Assembly (NCBI RefSeq): GCF_008086345.1
Contig: NZ_CP043006.1
Span: forward strand, 2,354,032-2,418,031
DNA: 64,000 nt
Direction: 5' to 3'
From: Chitinophaga sp. XS-30
Lineage (GTDB): Bacteria > Bacteroidota > Bacteroidia > Chitinophagales > Chitinophagaceae
The position numbers were made by a program, and so were the translations under genes. Positions 54,408 to 64,000 of this stretch are shown here, piece after piece (the stretch's first letter is position 1; each line of letters starts with the position of its first letter). Under the pieces are notes generated by a model. It made no database searches and was not told where the DNA came from. It saw only the letters and a list, made by a program, of their open reading frames with translations.

Positions 54408-55136
54408 TTAACTAATTAAGAGGAGCTTTACCACCAGTCCGGTGAAGATGGATGCGGAGAAGCTCATGAGCGTGCCGATAAGCACATATTCCGTTTCCTT
54501 GCGGTTTTCGCTTTCTTTCAGATCATTGAAGCGCAGGATGGATTTTGCGGCGATGAGAAAACCGATGCCTTCGTAATGATCGGTAATGATGAAGGTAAGC
54601 ACCAGGGCGCGTTCAAATATCCCGATCCATCTCCCGGCCTCACTGAGAGACGTTTTACTGTTGGAAAGCCGGGAATCCGCCACCTGGTTCCGCCAGCGGC
54701 GGGTGGCAAAACCAAGCAGGAATGCCACGGGCCAGATAACGGCGGCATAACCGAGCAGTATCACCCAGAAAGCATGGTTTTGCCAGAGGGCTTCGAAGAA
54801 GGGCAATATACTGCCCATATTGCCGGAAAATTGCACCCACAGCACGAGGATCACGAGCAGATGCAGCGCCTGGTCTATAATGAAATTCGGGGCATTGTCC
54901 TGCCGGTGCAATTTCCACCAGTCGATCAGAAAGTGAGTGACAGTAATGATCACGGGGATGAGCCATTGCTGCCACCAGCCGGTGAAGAGGTAGATCAGCG
55001 CGCCGTGAATGAGGCTGTGCAGGTACAGGTGAACAGACGAGGCTTTATGCCGCCGTTTATGTTGTATGAACCTGGTGGTTTGAAGGGCAAAGTCCCCTAT
55101 AAGATGGGCGCAGAGCCATTTGATCAGTAGTAACAT
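54408..55136 (-). CDS. DUF3307 membrane protein
   Basis: A 242-residue polytopic protein with five or six hydrophobic segments. The N-terminal half has regularly spaced His/Asp inside or near helices: His11-xxx-Asp15 (CAHLIGDF), His40 and His44 (LHSLIHG), His68-xxx-Asp72 (THFLIDWW), and QALH near residue 88. This pattern fits membrane metal-binding enzymes but no activity is known for DUF3307. It lies 10 bases downstream of the SatD-family gene, with which it is often paired; the two likely work together. Confidence 0.85.
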   Translation of the reverse strand: MLLLIKWLCAHLIGDFALQTTRFIQHKRRHKASSVHLYLHSLIHGALIYLFTGWWQQWLIPVIITVTHFLIDWWKLHRQDNAPNFIIDQALHLLVILVLWVQFSGNMGSILPFFEALWQNHAFWVILLGYAAVIWPVAFLLGFATRRWRNQVADSRLSNSKTSLSEAGRWIGIFERALVLTFIITDHYEGIGFLIAAKSILRFNDLKESENRKETEYVLIGTLMSFSASIFTGLVVKLLLIS

Positions 55137-55146
55137 CCGGTATGGT

Positions 55147-55776
55147 TTAAAACATGGATGAAATATGTTGTTCGAACCTGTTCATGATCAGGGTGATCAC
55201 CTGCCATCCGGCGGCCTGCAATCGCTGATGCACTGCGGGTTGTTTGATTTTCAGTTTTTTGGCTGCCTGGGCCTGGGTGAGGCCATTCAGTTGCTCAAGC
55301 ACCGCTTCTGCCTGTAATACGCTCCAGCGCTCCAGCAGGAAAGATAATACCTGGCTGTGTATTTCCCATTCCTGGTTGATATTGGTATGGGGGGTAACAA
55401 CAGAGATCAGCCCGTTCTTCTTTTTCAGTTCATCCAGGTACGGTCCTGAATGCTGGAAAGCGGTACCATCGGAGATAACAATATTCCTGGCGGAAAAGGT
55501 AATGTCGCCGGTGCCGATGGCCAGGCGGACCTTGAAATGCTCTTTCCGGAGCCGCGCCACGATGATCAGGCTGCCCAGCAGCGCCTGCCCTGGCTGTTCC
55601 GTCAATACCGCCTGAAAGCTGTCTCCCCGGAACTGTTCCGCCCGGAATCCGGTGTTCTTTGATTGGACCGCAGCAAACGCCTCATCCAGCGTTCGCTGTA
55701 AACGCTTGCGCTGAGAGGCTTTCAGCAGGGAAGATTGAATGATGTCCCCGGTAATAACGGCTGCTTGCTTTTTCAT
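55147..55776 (-). CDS. SatD-family protein with C-terminal helix-turn-helix
   Basis: A 209-residue protein of the SatD family (opening ITGDIIQSS). Two parts: residues ~1-135 contain TGDIIQS (Asp11), RGDSFQAV (Asp52), RLAIGTGDI (~84-92) and GTAFQHSGPYLDEL, an order that resembles class III nucleotidyl cyclase domains; residues ~166-190 (LTQAQAAKKLKIKQPAVHQR) form a helix-turn-helix. Start ATG 55776. A TATATTTG -7 box and four palindromes lie directly upstream, so it is probably autoregulated. It is followed by DUF3307. Its role is unknown; a nucleotide-binding transcriptional regulator is my inference. Confidence 0.75.
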   Translation of the reverse strand: MKKQAAVITGDIIQSSLLKASQRKRLQRTLDEAFAAVQSKNTGFRAEQFRGDSFQAVLTEQPGQALLGSLIIVARLRKEHFKVRLAIGTGDITFSARNIVISDGTAFQHSGPYLDELKKKNGLISVVTPHTNINQEWEIHSQVLSFLLERWSVLQAEAVLEQLNGLTQAQAAKKLKIKQPAVHQRLQAAGWQVITLIMNRFEQHISSMF

Positions 55777-55784
55777 GGCTAATA

Positions 55785-55895
55785 CAAATATAAGGCTTTA
55801 AGCTTATAATCACCCACTATAAGGCTATAACCTTATATTATACCATTATAAGGCTACAGGCTTATAATCACCCATTATAAGGCCACAGCCTTATA
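55785..55895 (-). promoter_or_regulatory. Operator array: four 20-bp palindromes at 29-bp period, overlapping the SatD promoter
   Basis: Palindromes start at 55789, 55818, 55847 and 55876, exactly 29 bp apart with 9-bp spacers. Every copy starts TATAAGGC and ends CTTATA; the last one is the perfect TATAAGGC-CACA-GCCTTATA. The -7 box of the SatD gene (minus strand TATATTTG, 55785-55792) overlaps the first palindrome, so a bound protein would block RNA polymerase. Confidence 0.8.
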
Positions 55896-55899
55896 ACAC

Positions 55900-55927
55900 G
55901 AAAAGCAGCCCATCAGGACTGCTTTTC
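55900..55927 (-). terminator. Terminator of ahcY
   Basis: Perfect 9-bp stem GAAAAGCAG / CTGCTTTTC with a 10-base loop, 26 bases after the ahcY stop; the T-rich half of the stem is on the 3' side. Confidence 0.75.
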
Positions 55928-55953
55928 AGCGCATTTCGTTTATTCGTCAAATA

Positions 55954-57282
<1,329 letters not shown>

Positions 57283-57298
57283 TCCTATTATTTTTTTG

Positions 57299-57306
57299 CA
57301 AATCTA
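57299..57306 (-). promoter_or_regulatory. Candidate -7 box of ahcY
   Basis: Minus-strand TAGATTTG, an exact TAnnTTTG match, 16 bases before the ahcY ATG. Confidence 0.5.
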
Positions 57307-57320
57307 CCTTTATTTTGACT

Positions 57321-57344
57321 TTTGACATAATGCTTTCTGTCAAA
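57321..57344. promoter_or_regulatory. Inverted repeat upstream of ahcY
   Basis: TTTGACA, ten bases, TGTCAAA. The 24-bp site lies 15 bases upstream of the -7 box, roughly where a -33 element or operator would sit. Possible binding site for a dimeric regulator; no candidate protein identified. Confidence 0.4.
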
Positions 57345-57418
57345 CATATCTTAATTATTCCCCACTCCCTTTTCTACATATTTACCTGATTTACATAGAT
57401 AAAATATTATAATTATTA

Positions 57419-57450
57419 TTTGCTATAATATTATAAATAATATACATTTG
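57419..57450 (+). promoter_or_regulatory. Promoter of the giant Calx-beta gene
   Basis: TTTG at 57419-57422, a 20-base spacer and TACATTTG at 57443-57450, a full consensus match within a very AT-rich tract. It predicts a start near 57457 and a leader of about 200 bases before ATG 57656; no ORF or clear structure was recognised in that leader. Confidence 0.7.
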
Positions 57451-57655
57451 CTTATTGGGGACGTATATTGCAGTCGTTTACATATTATAATTAGACATTA
57501 TTTAGAAGATAAGCACCTGCAACAGAAAGGTTTATAGATCAAAAAGAGAGGGAAAAAGGGGCTTTCGCCCATGCATCTATACCACGGGGAACAATTACCG
57601 GTATATAACGTCCACCGGCAACTTATAGTATGGAAGTCTGAAATTTGAAAAGATT

Positions 57656-60600
57656 ATGTTAGTCCTATCCTATCCTAAGAAAAACAACATCCTGTTTTTA
57701 TGGGCTGTTATCGTGGCCTCCTGCATCTTTGCACCCGCGGCCACCAAAGCACAGGCGCAATCAGTTACCATTAATCCGGATGGAGGGAACACATTGACCG
57801 ATGGTCTGCGGATCACGATCACAGATACTTCCATACTCGTAAGAAGGAACGGGCTGGACCAGTTTAATCTTAGCGATACCATCCCCCGGCACGACCGCGG
57901 GCTGAAGATATACGCGATCCTGCAGCAGAAGTTCGATGTCAACACCATTAAAACCCCTACCTATCTGCAAGCCTGCGACATATCCGGGGTACATGGGGAC
58001 GGAACGGCCGCCAACCCTTGGAAAGTAGCCACGCTGACCACCCTGCACAACCCCACCGGGGGGATCTATAACCTTACCACAGTATATACCTACACCAACG
58101 GAGATGACCACTATTTCGTTGATTTCTACGTCAGTGCGCATGAAAGACATCTGAGCGGCGGTGTAGGCGGACCATATTACCTGCATATCTATTTTTCAGA
58201 GCGCTCCTGGACGAACAACACCGACGAAGGAAAAGGGCTTGCGGAAGACATGGTACCCTGTGACGGAGATCCGTACTTCGATGATGAAGTGGATTTTGGC
58301 CTGACACCTGTCTGGGACCTGCCGCAAATGGTTGGCGTAGAGTGCGCAAGCGGCGATTGCTCCGGTGGTTTCGTCGGCGGGCATTATTTCAAGACAAACG
58401 GCGGGTTCACCTCCTACAAGGCCGGAGCCCCACAGGGCCGGGATACCAAGATCACCCCGGGCTACGAACTGGAATCGCAGATCAATACCATCGTGCAAAG
58501 CATGGGCGTAGCCGTGCATAAGACCATCGAAGTGGATGCCGTCAATCTCGGTAAAACAGAAAACTGGACGAAACGTTTCGCCATCGGTTTTGACAGAACG
58601 GAAATGGCAGCGCTGACCTTGCAGGAACCTCCGCACATATTGTATGAAGATTATGCCCAGCCTTCTCCTGTAGATTCTTCCAGCGCTACCATTGAATTAT
58701 CCTCCGCCATATCCCAGGGGGATGAAGGGGAGGATACCCATGTGATCTCCGGCCTGACCCTGAATGTAAGCGGCGGGATGTTCAACGCCCCCCAGATCGC
58801 TTACCTCCGCGTGGTCACCACCGGCACCGGCACCGGCCACGCCGCCCCGGGGACGGATTATGAAGAATTGTACACACATGTGATCATCCCCGCGGAAAGT
58901 TATTTTACGCCGAAGCAAATACCGCTGGACAATATTCTCATCAAAGGGGATGGCATCGAAAATCCGGATAAAACCCTTACCGTAGAATTGCTGCCCACCT
59001 GCTCTCCTTACCTGGTACTGGGCGCGGTGCAATCCTCTGCCTACACCATCGTTGATGATGACGAGCACAAGATATTCGTAGAAGCGGCACAACCGACACT
59101 GGAAGAAGGGCAGACCATGAAAGTAAAAGTAAGGATGACAGGAGAGCTGCTGCCTGCACCGGTTACCGTGAACCTGTCCAAAGGCGGAACCTCTGAAGCC
59201 GAAGATGAAGACCATAGTGTGATACCCGCAACAGTGACCATCCCCGCGGGAGAACTGGAAGTGGAATTTGACCTCGAAGCCATTGGCGACAGGATACTGG
59301 AGCCTGACGAAACACTGGAGATCCATGCGATGGCCGTATTCGGTGCGGAAACAAAATATGGGGCGGATACCATTACCATCGTCGATACAACAAGGAATAA
59401 CCCGGATAACAAGGTCATCCGTTTTATGACGACCGATATCCAGGAAAATATTGCCGGAACCTTCACAGCAAGCCTCCCGGATGATGTCAGCACAGAACTG
59501 CCGGTCGTCATCACCATGCCAGCAGGCCTGGCATCCGGATCTACCGCCAGCAGCGGGGATTTTACACTCCCTGTTTTCCCGGCTACGGTGACCATCGGTG
59601 CATTCAGCAGTACTGTTGATTTTACGGTAACAGCCAGGCGTGACAATACTATTGAACCGGATGAGACCGCACTTTTCAACGCCACCTCACCGGATTTTAC
59701 CGTATTGCAGGGCAGCTTCGGGATCATAGATAATGAAGCCAATAAACAGATAACGATAACGTTCGATAATTCCACCATGAATGAAGGCGGTATTGTCAGA
59801 GCTACCGTTACGCTGCCATACCCAACCATGTATTCGCTGGATGTGGATCTGTCAAAAGACCCGTCTTCCGAAGCGGATGATGATGATTTTGCCTTCCAGA
59901 GCACCTCGGCAACGATCCCGCAATATGGCAACGAAGCAGATGTGTACCTGGATATCAATAATGATCTCTGGCTGGAGCTGGATGAAATACTGACCATTAC
60001 GGGATCCTTCAAAGACTATACAATAGTGCCGGCGTCTGTAACAATAACAGATGAAACGCAATATCAGCCGGGGCTGACAGATTTCACGATCGAACCGCAG
60101 GGAGTTGATGTGCTGGAAGGGAACACCATCAGCATCAAAGTAAAACTGGCGCCGGATGTTTACAGCACCCAGCCCATCGTCATCAGCCTGGCCCAGGGCG
60201 AATGGAGCGGCGGCGGCATTGAAGCGTCTGACTACCAGATGCCGGCCACCGTGACCATTGATCCGGGTAATAACGAAGCTACCTTTGTATTGACCGCTGA
60301 AACGGATATGGTCATCGAGCAGATGGAACCACTGCATATTGCCGGCACCGCGGATATTATGGGCAACATCACTACACAACATGCCTTTATCGATATTCTT
60401 GATGCAACGGGTAACGACCCTGACAATAAAAAAATAGCCGTTACCTCCCCGCTTTCCGTAACAGAAGGAAGCACGCTGGCCGTTACCTTCAGCCTGCCCG
60501 CGGGCGTGGCCACTGCCGATCCTTTGGATATCAATATCGCCATTGTGCAGACAGGAGCAGGATATGCGGAAAGCGCGGATTTCAGCGGCGGTGTTCCCCC

Positions 60601-63600
60601 GGTAATCACTATCCCGGCAGGAGGAAATGCGGTGACATGGACGGCTGATCCGGCTATCGATGGCCTGACAGAAGGCACGGAACACCTCGTATTCCAGGCG
60701 ACTAACTTTTCCGGTTATACGATAAATGACGGCAATACGATAGACATGGAGGTGCTCGACAATACCTCCGGCGGCTCGGCTACAGTAATAGAATTTACGA
60801 CTACTCAAACCAATATAACGGAAGGGAATTTTGTTGTGGTGACTGCCGCATTGCAGTCCGGCAATGCTCCGGCAGATATCACCATCACGCTGGACAAATT
60901 GAGCGGTACTACCGCCGTTGATAATGATTTTTATGTAACACCTGCCACCATTACCATTCCCCAGGGCAGTTCTTCCGTTGCATTTGCACTTTCCGCGAAT
61001 GCGGATGTTTATGTGGAGCAGGACGAAGTGCTGCATCTTGGCGGTGTCGCTGCCGGTTATACTTTTGAAGGCGTATTGTTGAACATCATCGATGCTACGC
61101 CCCGGGATATTACCCTTGTGCCGGATAATCCTTCAGATGCGCTTCAGGTAACAGAGAACGGAACGCTGCGGTTACGGGTGAAGCTGAATGATTATATGAG
61201 TACGGCGGAAGACCTGACCATACAACTCTCCCGCGGCACCGGCACTGATGCCGCGTTGCTCGCCACTGAATACGGGTTTCCAGCAACGGTGACCATTCCG
61301 GCAGGAGGGAATTATGTCGCATTTGACTTGGATGCCAATCCGGATAACGTGATAGAGTCAAATGAACTGTTGGAGATACTGGCTACGGCGGATATTTTTG
61401 GCGATATCAGAACAGCTACGCTGGATGTAAATATTATTGATGTTACCGGGCTGCTTCCTGCCAACAAGGTGATTACGGTAGCCGGCCCAGCCTCCGTTAC
61501 CGAAGGAAGCAATGTTACCTTTACCTTCAGCCTACCTTCAGGCATCACCTCCGCTGAAGATATTGTGATCAGTCTTGCTGCCGGCACCGCTACACCCGCA
61601 ACCAGCGCAACAGATTTCGATCCGGCCATTCCCGCTACGGTGACGATCCCGGCAGGAGCAGAGCATGTTGACCTGCAACTGGATGCGGATGCTGATGGTG
61701 TTATTGAACCGACTGAAAAACTGCAGCTGATCCCGTCTTCCACCGGATTTACCTTCACTGGAAATCTGGAACTGGATGTTATCGATAATGATCTCGCCGG
61801 AGCAACGATTGTGATTACTTCCGCTGCCGCAAATGTGACGGAGGGCGATGATGTTACCCTCACCGCCACTTTACAGGGAGGACTGACTGCCGGTAGCGAT
61901 ATTATTATTTCCCTATCCAGAGGAGCCGGATCAACGGCAGACGATAATGACCATGGAACACTGGGCACGATCACTATTCCCGCCCTCGGCTCCACTGGAA
62001 CCGGGAGTTTTTCCACAGCGCTGGATGATCTGCTGGAATGGCCGGAAACGGTGAGCGTTGAAGGCTCCGCCACCGGGTTTACGGTAACGGGTACAACAGT
62101 AACGATCGATGACAAGAATGGAGCAACTGCCGCCAACAAGATATTTACGATAACACCGGAAGCACTTTCCATTGCGGAAGGCGGCAGCACCAAAGTGTGG
62201 ATACGTCTCCCTTCCCCGCAGATCACACAGGAAGCGCTGACGATCAATTTACAGGCCGGCGGGCTGACCAGCGCCACACTTGCGGCAAGCGAATATGCTT
62301 TCCCGCCTTCGGTGACTATTCCTGCAGGCGAAAGTGAAATCTCTTTCGATCTGGATGCGTTGACGGATAATGTGATTGAACCGGTAGAACAGTTGGAGAT
62401 CGAAGCCAGCGCCTCGGTGTATGGCACATCGGTTACAACCTCCGAACAGGTAGATATCACAGATAGTAATAATAAACTGATCACGCTCGGCGGTGCCACG
62501 AGCATTACGGAAGGCAGCAGCGGCACGATCACGTTCAGCCTCCCCGTTGGTATCACCACAGCGGAAGCGATCACGATCAGCCTGGCTCCCGGCACGGCGA
62601 CACCTGCAGTATCGGCAGCAGACTTCAGTCCCGCTTTGCTCACTTCGGTAACGATCCCCGCGGGCGGCAATAACGTTGACCTACAGGTGAACCCCGCCGC
62701 CGACGGCATCCTGGAACCGACAGAAAAACTTCACCTGATCCCGACCGCCACGGGCTTTACTTTCAGCGCTGATGTAGAAGCAGATATCATCGACAACGAC
62801 CACAGCGGCGCAACGATCGCGCTGAGCGCGTCCCAGTCCACGATCACGGAAGGCGGCGCGACCACAACGATCACGGCCACCCTGCAAGGCGGCCTTACCG
62901 CCGGCAGCGATATCACGCTGACACTGGGCAAGTCCGGCAGCTCCACAGCAGGCAACGGCGATCACAGCGCCCTTGGCACGATCACAATCCTCTCCGGCGA
63001 AACAAATGGCAGCACAACGATCAGCGCTACGATAGACGACATTCTGGAACGAGACGAGACGCTGATCCTGGAAGGCACCGCCACCGGCTTCACAGTGACC
63101 GGCACGACGCTGACGATCACAGACGCCAGCGGCCCGAAAACCTTGACGATGACCGCTGACGCTACAACGGTAACAGAAGGCAACACGGTGACCGTATGGC
63201 TTCGGCTGCCGACCAATATCACGACTTCTGAAGCGATCACGATACAGCTTGACCCTGGCCCCGGCACGGAAGCCACCGCCCCAGACTACGCCTTCCCTGC
63301 CTCGGTCACACTCCCGGTAAATGCCAACGAAGTCTCCTTTACGGTAACGGCCAACACAGATGATATCATAGAACCGGACGAACTGCTGGAACTGAGCGCA
63401 GAAGCTACGATCTTCGATGTACCGGCGAGCGCAACAGCATCGGTAGACATCATCGATGCCACCGGCACCGCCGCGAACAGAACGATCACGCTCAGCGGCG
63501 CTATAAGCATCACCGAAGGCAGCAGCGGCACGATCACGTTTAGCCTTCCTTCGGGTATCACCTCCACCGAAGATATTGTGATCAGTCTTGCAGTTGGCAC

Positions 63601-64000
63601 GGCTACACCAGCAACCAGTGCAACAGATTTTGATCCTGCCATTCCGGCTACGGTGACGATCCCGGCAGGAACAGAGTATGTTGATCTGCAACTGGATGCG
63701 GATGCGGACGGCCTGCTGGAACCGATAGAAAAGCTTCACCTGATCCCGACCGCCACTGGCTTTACTTTCAGCGCTGATGTGGAAGCAGATATCATCGACA
63801 ACGACCACAGCGGCGCAACGATCGCGCTGAGCGCGTCCCAGTCCACGATCACGGAAGGCGGCGCGACAACCACGATCACGGCCACCCTGCAAGGCGGCCT
63901 TACCGCCGGCAGCGATATCACGCTGACACTGGGCAAATCCGGCAGCTCCACCGCAGGCAACGGCGATCACAGCGCCCTTGGTACGATCACGATCCTCTCC
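57656..64000 (+). CDS. Giant secreted Calx-beta repeat protein, truncated by the window edge
   Basis: An open frame of 2,115 codons runs from ATG 57656 off the right edge. A signal peptide (NNILFLWAVIVASCIF, cleavage near TKAQAQ) opens it. Residues ~35-340 are an unrecognised N-terminal region with a Cys pair (ECASGDCSGG). From about residue 350 on there are roughly fourteen to sixteen Calx-beta-like domains of ~110 residues, each with a SITEGSS-type strand, an ATVTIPAG strand and a D-x-x-x-E-P-x-E turn (for example NVIEPVEQLEI). Calx-beta folds bind Ca2+ and are common in large adhesins and gliding-related surface proteins. Later domains form a 335-residue super-repeat. Surface export by the T9SS is likely but the C-terminal sorting domain would lie outside the window. 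Confidence 0.9.
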   Translation, partial: MLVLSYPKKNNILFLWAVIVASCIFAPAATKAQAQSVTINPDGGNTLTDGLRITITDTSILVRRNGLDQFNLSDTIPRHDRGLKIYAILQQKFDVNTIKTPTYLQACDISGVHGDGTAANPWKVATLTTLHNPTGGIYNLTTVYTYTNGDDHYFVDFYVSAHERHLSGGVGGPYYLHIYFSERSWTNNTDEGKGLAEDMVPCDGDPYFDDEVDFGLTPVWDLPQMVGVECASGDCSGGFVGGHYFKTNGGFTSYKAGAPQGRDTKITPGYELESQINTIVQSMGVAVHKTIEVDAVNLGKTENWTKRFAIGFDRTEMAALTLQEPPHILYEDYAQPSPVDSSSATIELSSAISQGDEGEDTHVISGLTLNVSGGMFNAPQIAYLRVVTTGTGTGHAAPGTDYEELYTHVIIPAESYFTPKQIPLDNILIKGDGIENPDKTLTVELLPTCSPYLVLGAVQSSAYTIVDDDEHKIFVEAAQPTLEEGQTMKVKVRMTGELLPAPVTVNLSKGGTSEAEDEDHSVIPATVTIPAGELEVEFDLEAIGDRILEPDETLEIHAMAVFGAETKYGADTITIVDTTRNNPDNKVIRFMTTDIQENIAGTFTASLPDDVSTELPVVITMPAGLASGSTASSGDFTLPVFPATVTIGAFSSTVDFTVTARRDNTIEPDETALFNATSPDFTVLQGSFGIIDNEANKQITITFDNSTMNEGGIVRATVTLPYPTMYSLDVDLSKDPSSEADDDDFAFQSTSATIPQYGNEADVYLDINNDLWLELDEILTITGSFKDYTIVPASVTITDETQYQPGLTDFTIEPQGVDVLEGNTISIKVKLAPDVYSTQPIVISLAQGEWSGGGIEASDYQMPATVTIDPGNNEATFVLTAETDMVIEQMEPLHIAGTADIMGNITTQHAFIDILDATGNDPDNKKIAVTSPLSVTEGSTLAVTFSLPAGVATADPLDINIAIVQTGAGYAESADFSGGVPPVITIPAGGNAVTWTADPAIDGLTEGTEHLVFQATNFSGYTINDGNTIDMEVLDNTSGGSATVIEFTTTQTNITEGNFVVVTAALQSGNAPADITITLDKLSGTTAVDNDFYVTPATITIPQGSSSVAFALSANADVYVEQDEVLHLGGVAAGYTFEGVLLNIIDATPRDITLVPDNPSDALQVTENGTLRLRVKLNDYMSTAEDLTIQLSRGTGTDAALLATEYGFPATVTIPAGGNYVAFDLDANPDNVIESNELLEILATADIFGDIRTATLDVNIIDVTGLLPANKVITVAGPASVTEGSNVTFTFSLPSGITSAEDIVISLAAGTATPATSATDFDPAIPATVTIPAGAEHVDLQLDADADGVIEPTEKLQLIPSSTGFTFTGNLELDVIDNDLAGATIVITSAAANVTEGDDVTLTATLQGGLTAGSDIIISLSRGAGSTADDNDHGTLGTITIPALGSTGTGSFSTALDDLLEWPETVSVEGSATGFTVTGTTVTIDDKNGATAANKIFTITPEALSIAEGGSTKVWIRLPSPQITQEALTINLQAGGLTSATLAASEYAFPPSVTIPAGESEISFDLDALTDNVIEPVEQLEIEASASVYGTSVTTSEQVDITDSNNKLITLGGATSITEGSSGTITFSLPVGITTAEAITISLAPGTATPAVSAADFSPALLTSVTIPAGGNNVDLQVNPAADGILEPTEKLHLIPTATGFTFSADVEADIIDNDHSGATIALSASQSTITEGGATTTITATLQGGLTAGSDITLTLGKSGSSTAGNGDHSALGTITILSGETNGSTTISATIDDILERDETLILEGTATGFTVTGTTLTITDASGPKTLTMTADATTVTEGNTVTVWLRLPTNITTSEAITIQLDPGPGTEATAPDYAFPASVTLPVNANEVSFTVTANTDDIIEPDELLELSAEATIFDVPASATASVDIIDATGTAANRTITLSGAISITEGSSGTITFSLPSGITSTEDIVISLAVGTATPATSATDFDPAIPATVTIPAGTEYVDLQLDADADGLLEPIEKLHLIPTATGFTFSADVEADIIDNDHSGATIALSASQSTITEGGATTTITATLQGGLTAGSDITLTLGKSGSSTAGNGDHSALGTITILS
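61475..64000 (+). repeat. Super-repeat (about 1,005 bp, three Calx-beta domains) inside the giant gene
   Basis: The block 62,711-62,994 recurs at 63,716-63,999, 1,005 bp later, with only about ten base differences, nearly all synonymous (one Thr to Ile). The stretch 63,550-63,710 instead matches 61,537-61,697, 2,013 bp earlier, better than it matches the intermediate copy. The unit is thus a 335-residue triplet of domains, and the third copy is a mosaic of the first two. Confidence 0.85.

Noticed and set aside
55789..55895. CRISPR-like array of palindromes
   Set aside because: Spacers are 9 bp and nearly identical in three of the gaps; no cas genes are present. An operator array fits better.
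59041..63970. Several long minus-strand frames under the Calx-beta gene
   Set aside because: Ser/Val/Ala-rich low-complexity mirror images of the repeat codons; the plus-strand protein has a signal peptide and consistent domains.

Overview
The window reads as a chromosomal segment of a Bacteroidota bacterium, most likely a Chitinophaga-like member of the Chitinophagaceae. Evidence: family content (HmuY-like lipoprotein, DUF4421, DUF4382, DUF4954, DUF5683, the type IX secretion protein PorQ, a TraB/GumN giant protein, mitochondrial-type aconitase), the parA-parB-DUF5683-dapB order, and TTTG-N19/20-TAnnTTTG promoters typical of the phylum. The species is inferred, not proven. No rRNA, tRNA, CRISPR array or insertion sequence was recognised.

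Layout. 1-1,100: AT-rich accessory strip with small proteins resembling immunity genes of polymorphic toxin loci. 1,117-6,481: acyltransferase, a DUF6266-like protein and a three-lipoprotein operon. 6,584-17,307 (minus): tag, DUF4954, glmS, a TraB/GumN giant protein and an S9 peptidase. 17,633-21,001: phosphatase, mgtE, bestrophin and a SET protein. 21,071-27,290: a MarR regulator followed by the complete histidine utilisation set hutH-hutU-hutI-hutG (histidine to urocanate, imidazolone propionate, formiminoglutamate, glutamate plus formamide). 27,375-35,974: phosphoesterase, DUF4421, HD phosphohydrolase, aconitase, pspC, two frameshifted genes, kdsA and a threonine-dehydrogenase-like SDR. 36,175-39,976: assimilatory sulfate cluster cysN-cysD-cysH with an Rrf2 regulator and a probable structured RNA. 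40,036-43,892: dapB, DUF5683, parB, parA, metal-dependent hydrolase. 44,134-53,544: phosphoesterase, two outer-membrane barrels, lon, porQ and an ABC exporter pair. 53,667-57,282 (minus): pdxJ, DUF3307, a SatD-family protein, ahcY. 57,656 to the right edge: the first 2,115 codons of a giant secreted Calx-beta repeat protein.

Most unusual signals. (1) Two separate tandem arrays (17.3-17.5 kb and 24.8-25.1 kb) of one 45-47 bp repeat family. Each well-preserved unit is an inverted repeat whose right arm contains ATG, the arms co-vary between copies, and in both arrays the last ATG is the start codon of the downstream gene (S9 peptidase, hutI). This looks like an undescribed start-codon-anchored leader element. 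(2) Four 20-bp palindromes at an exact 29-bp period in front of the SatD-family gene. Its product looks like a cyclase-like domain fused to a helix-turn-helix and is paired with a His/Asp-rich membrane protein, suggesting an autoregulated sensor system of unknown function. (3) The giant Calx-beta gene carries a 1,005-bp super-repeat with a gene-conversion-like mosaic. (4) A candidate structured RNA with its own terminator lies upstream of cysH.
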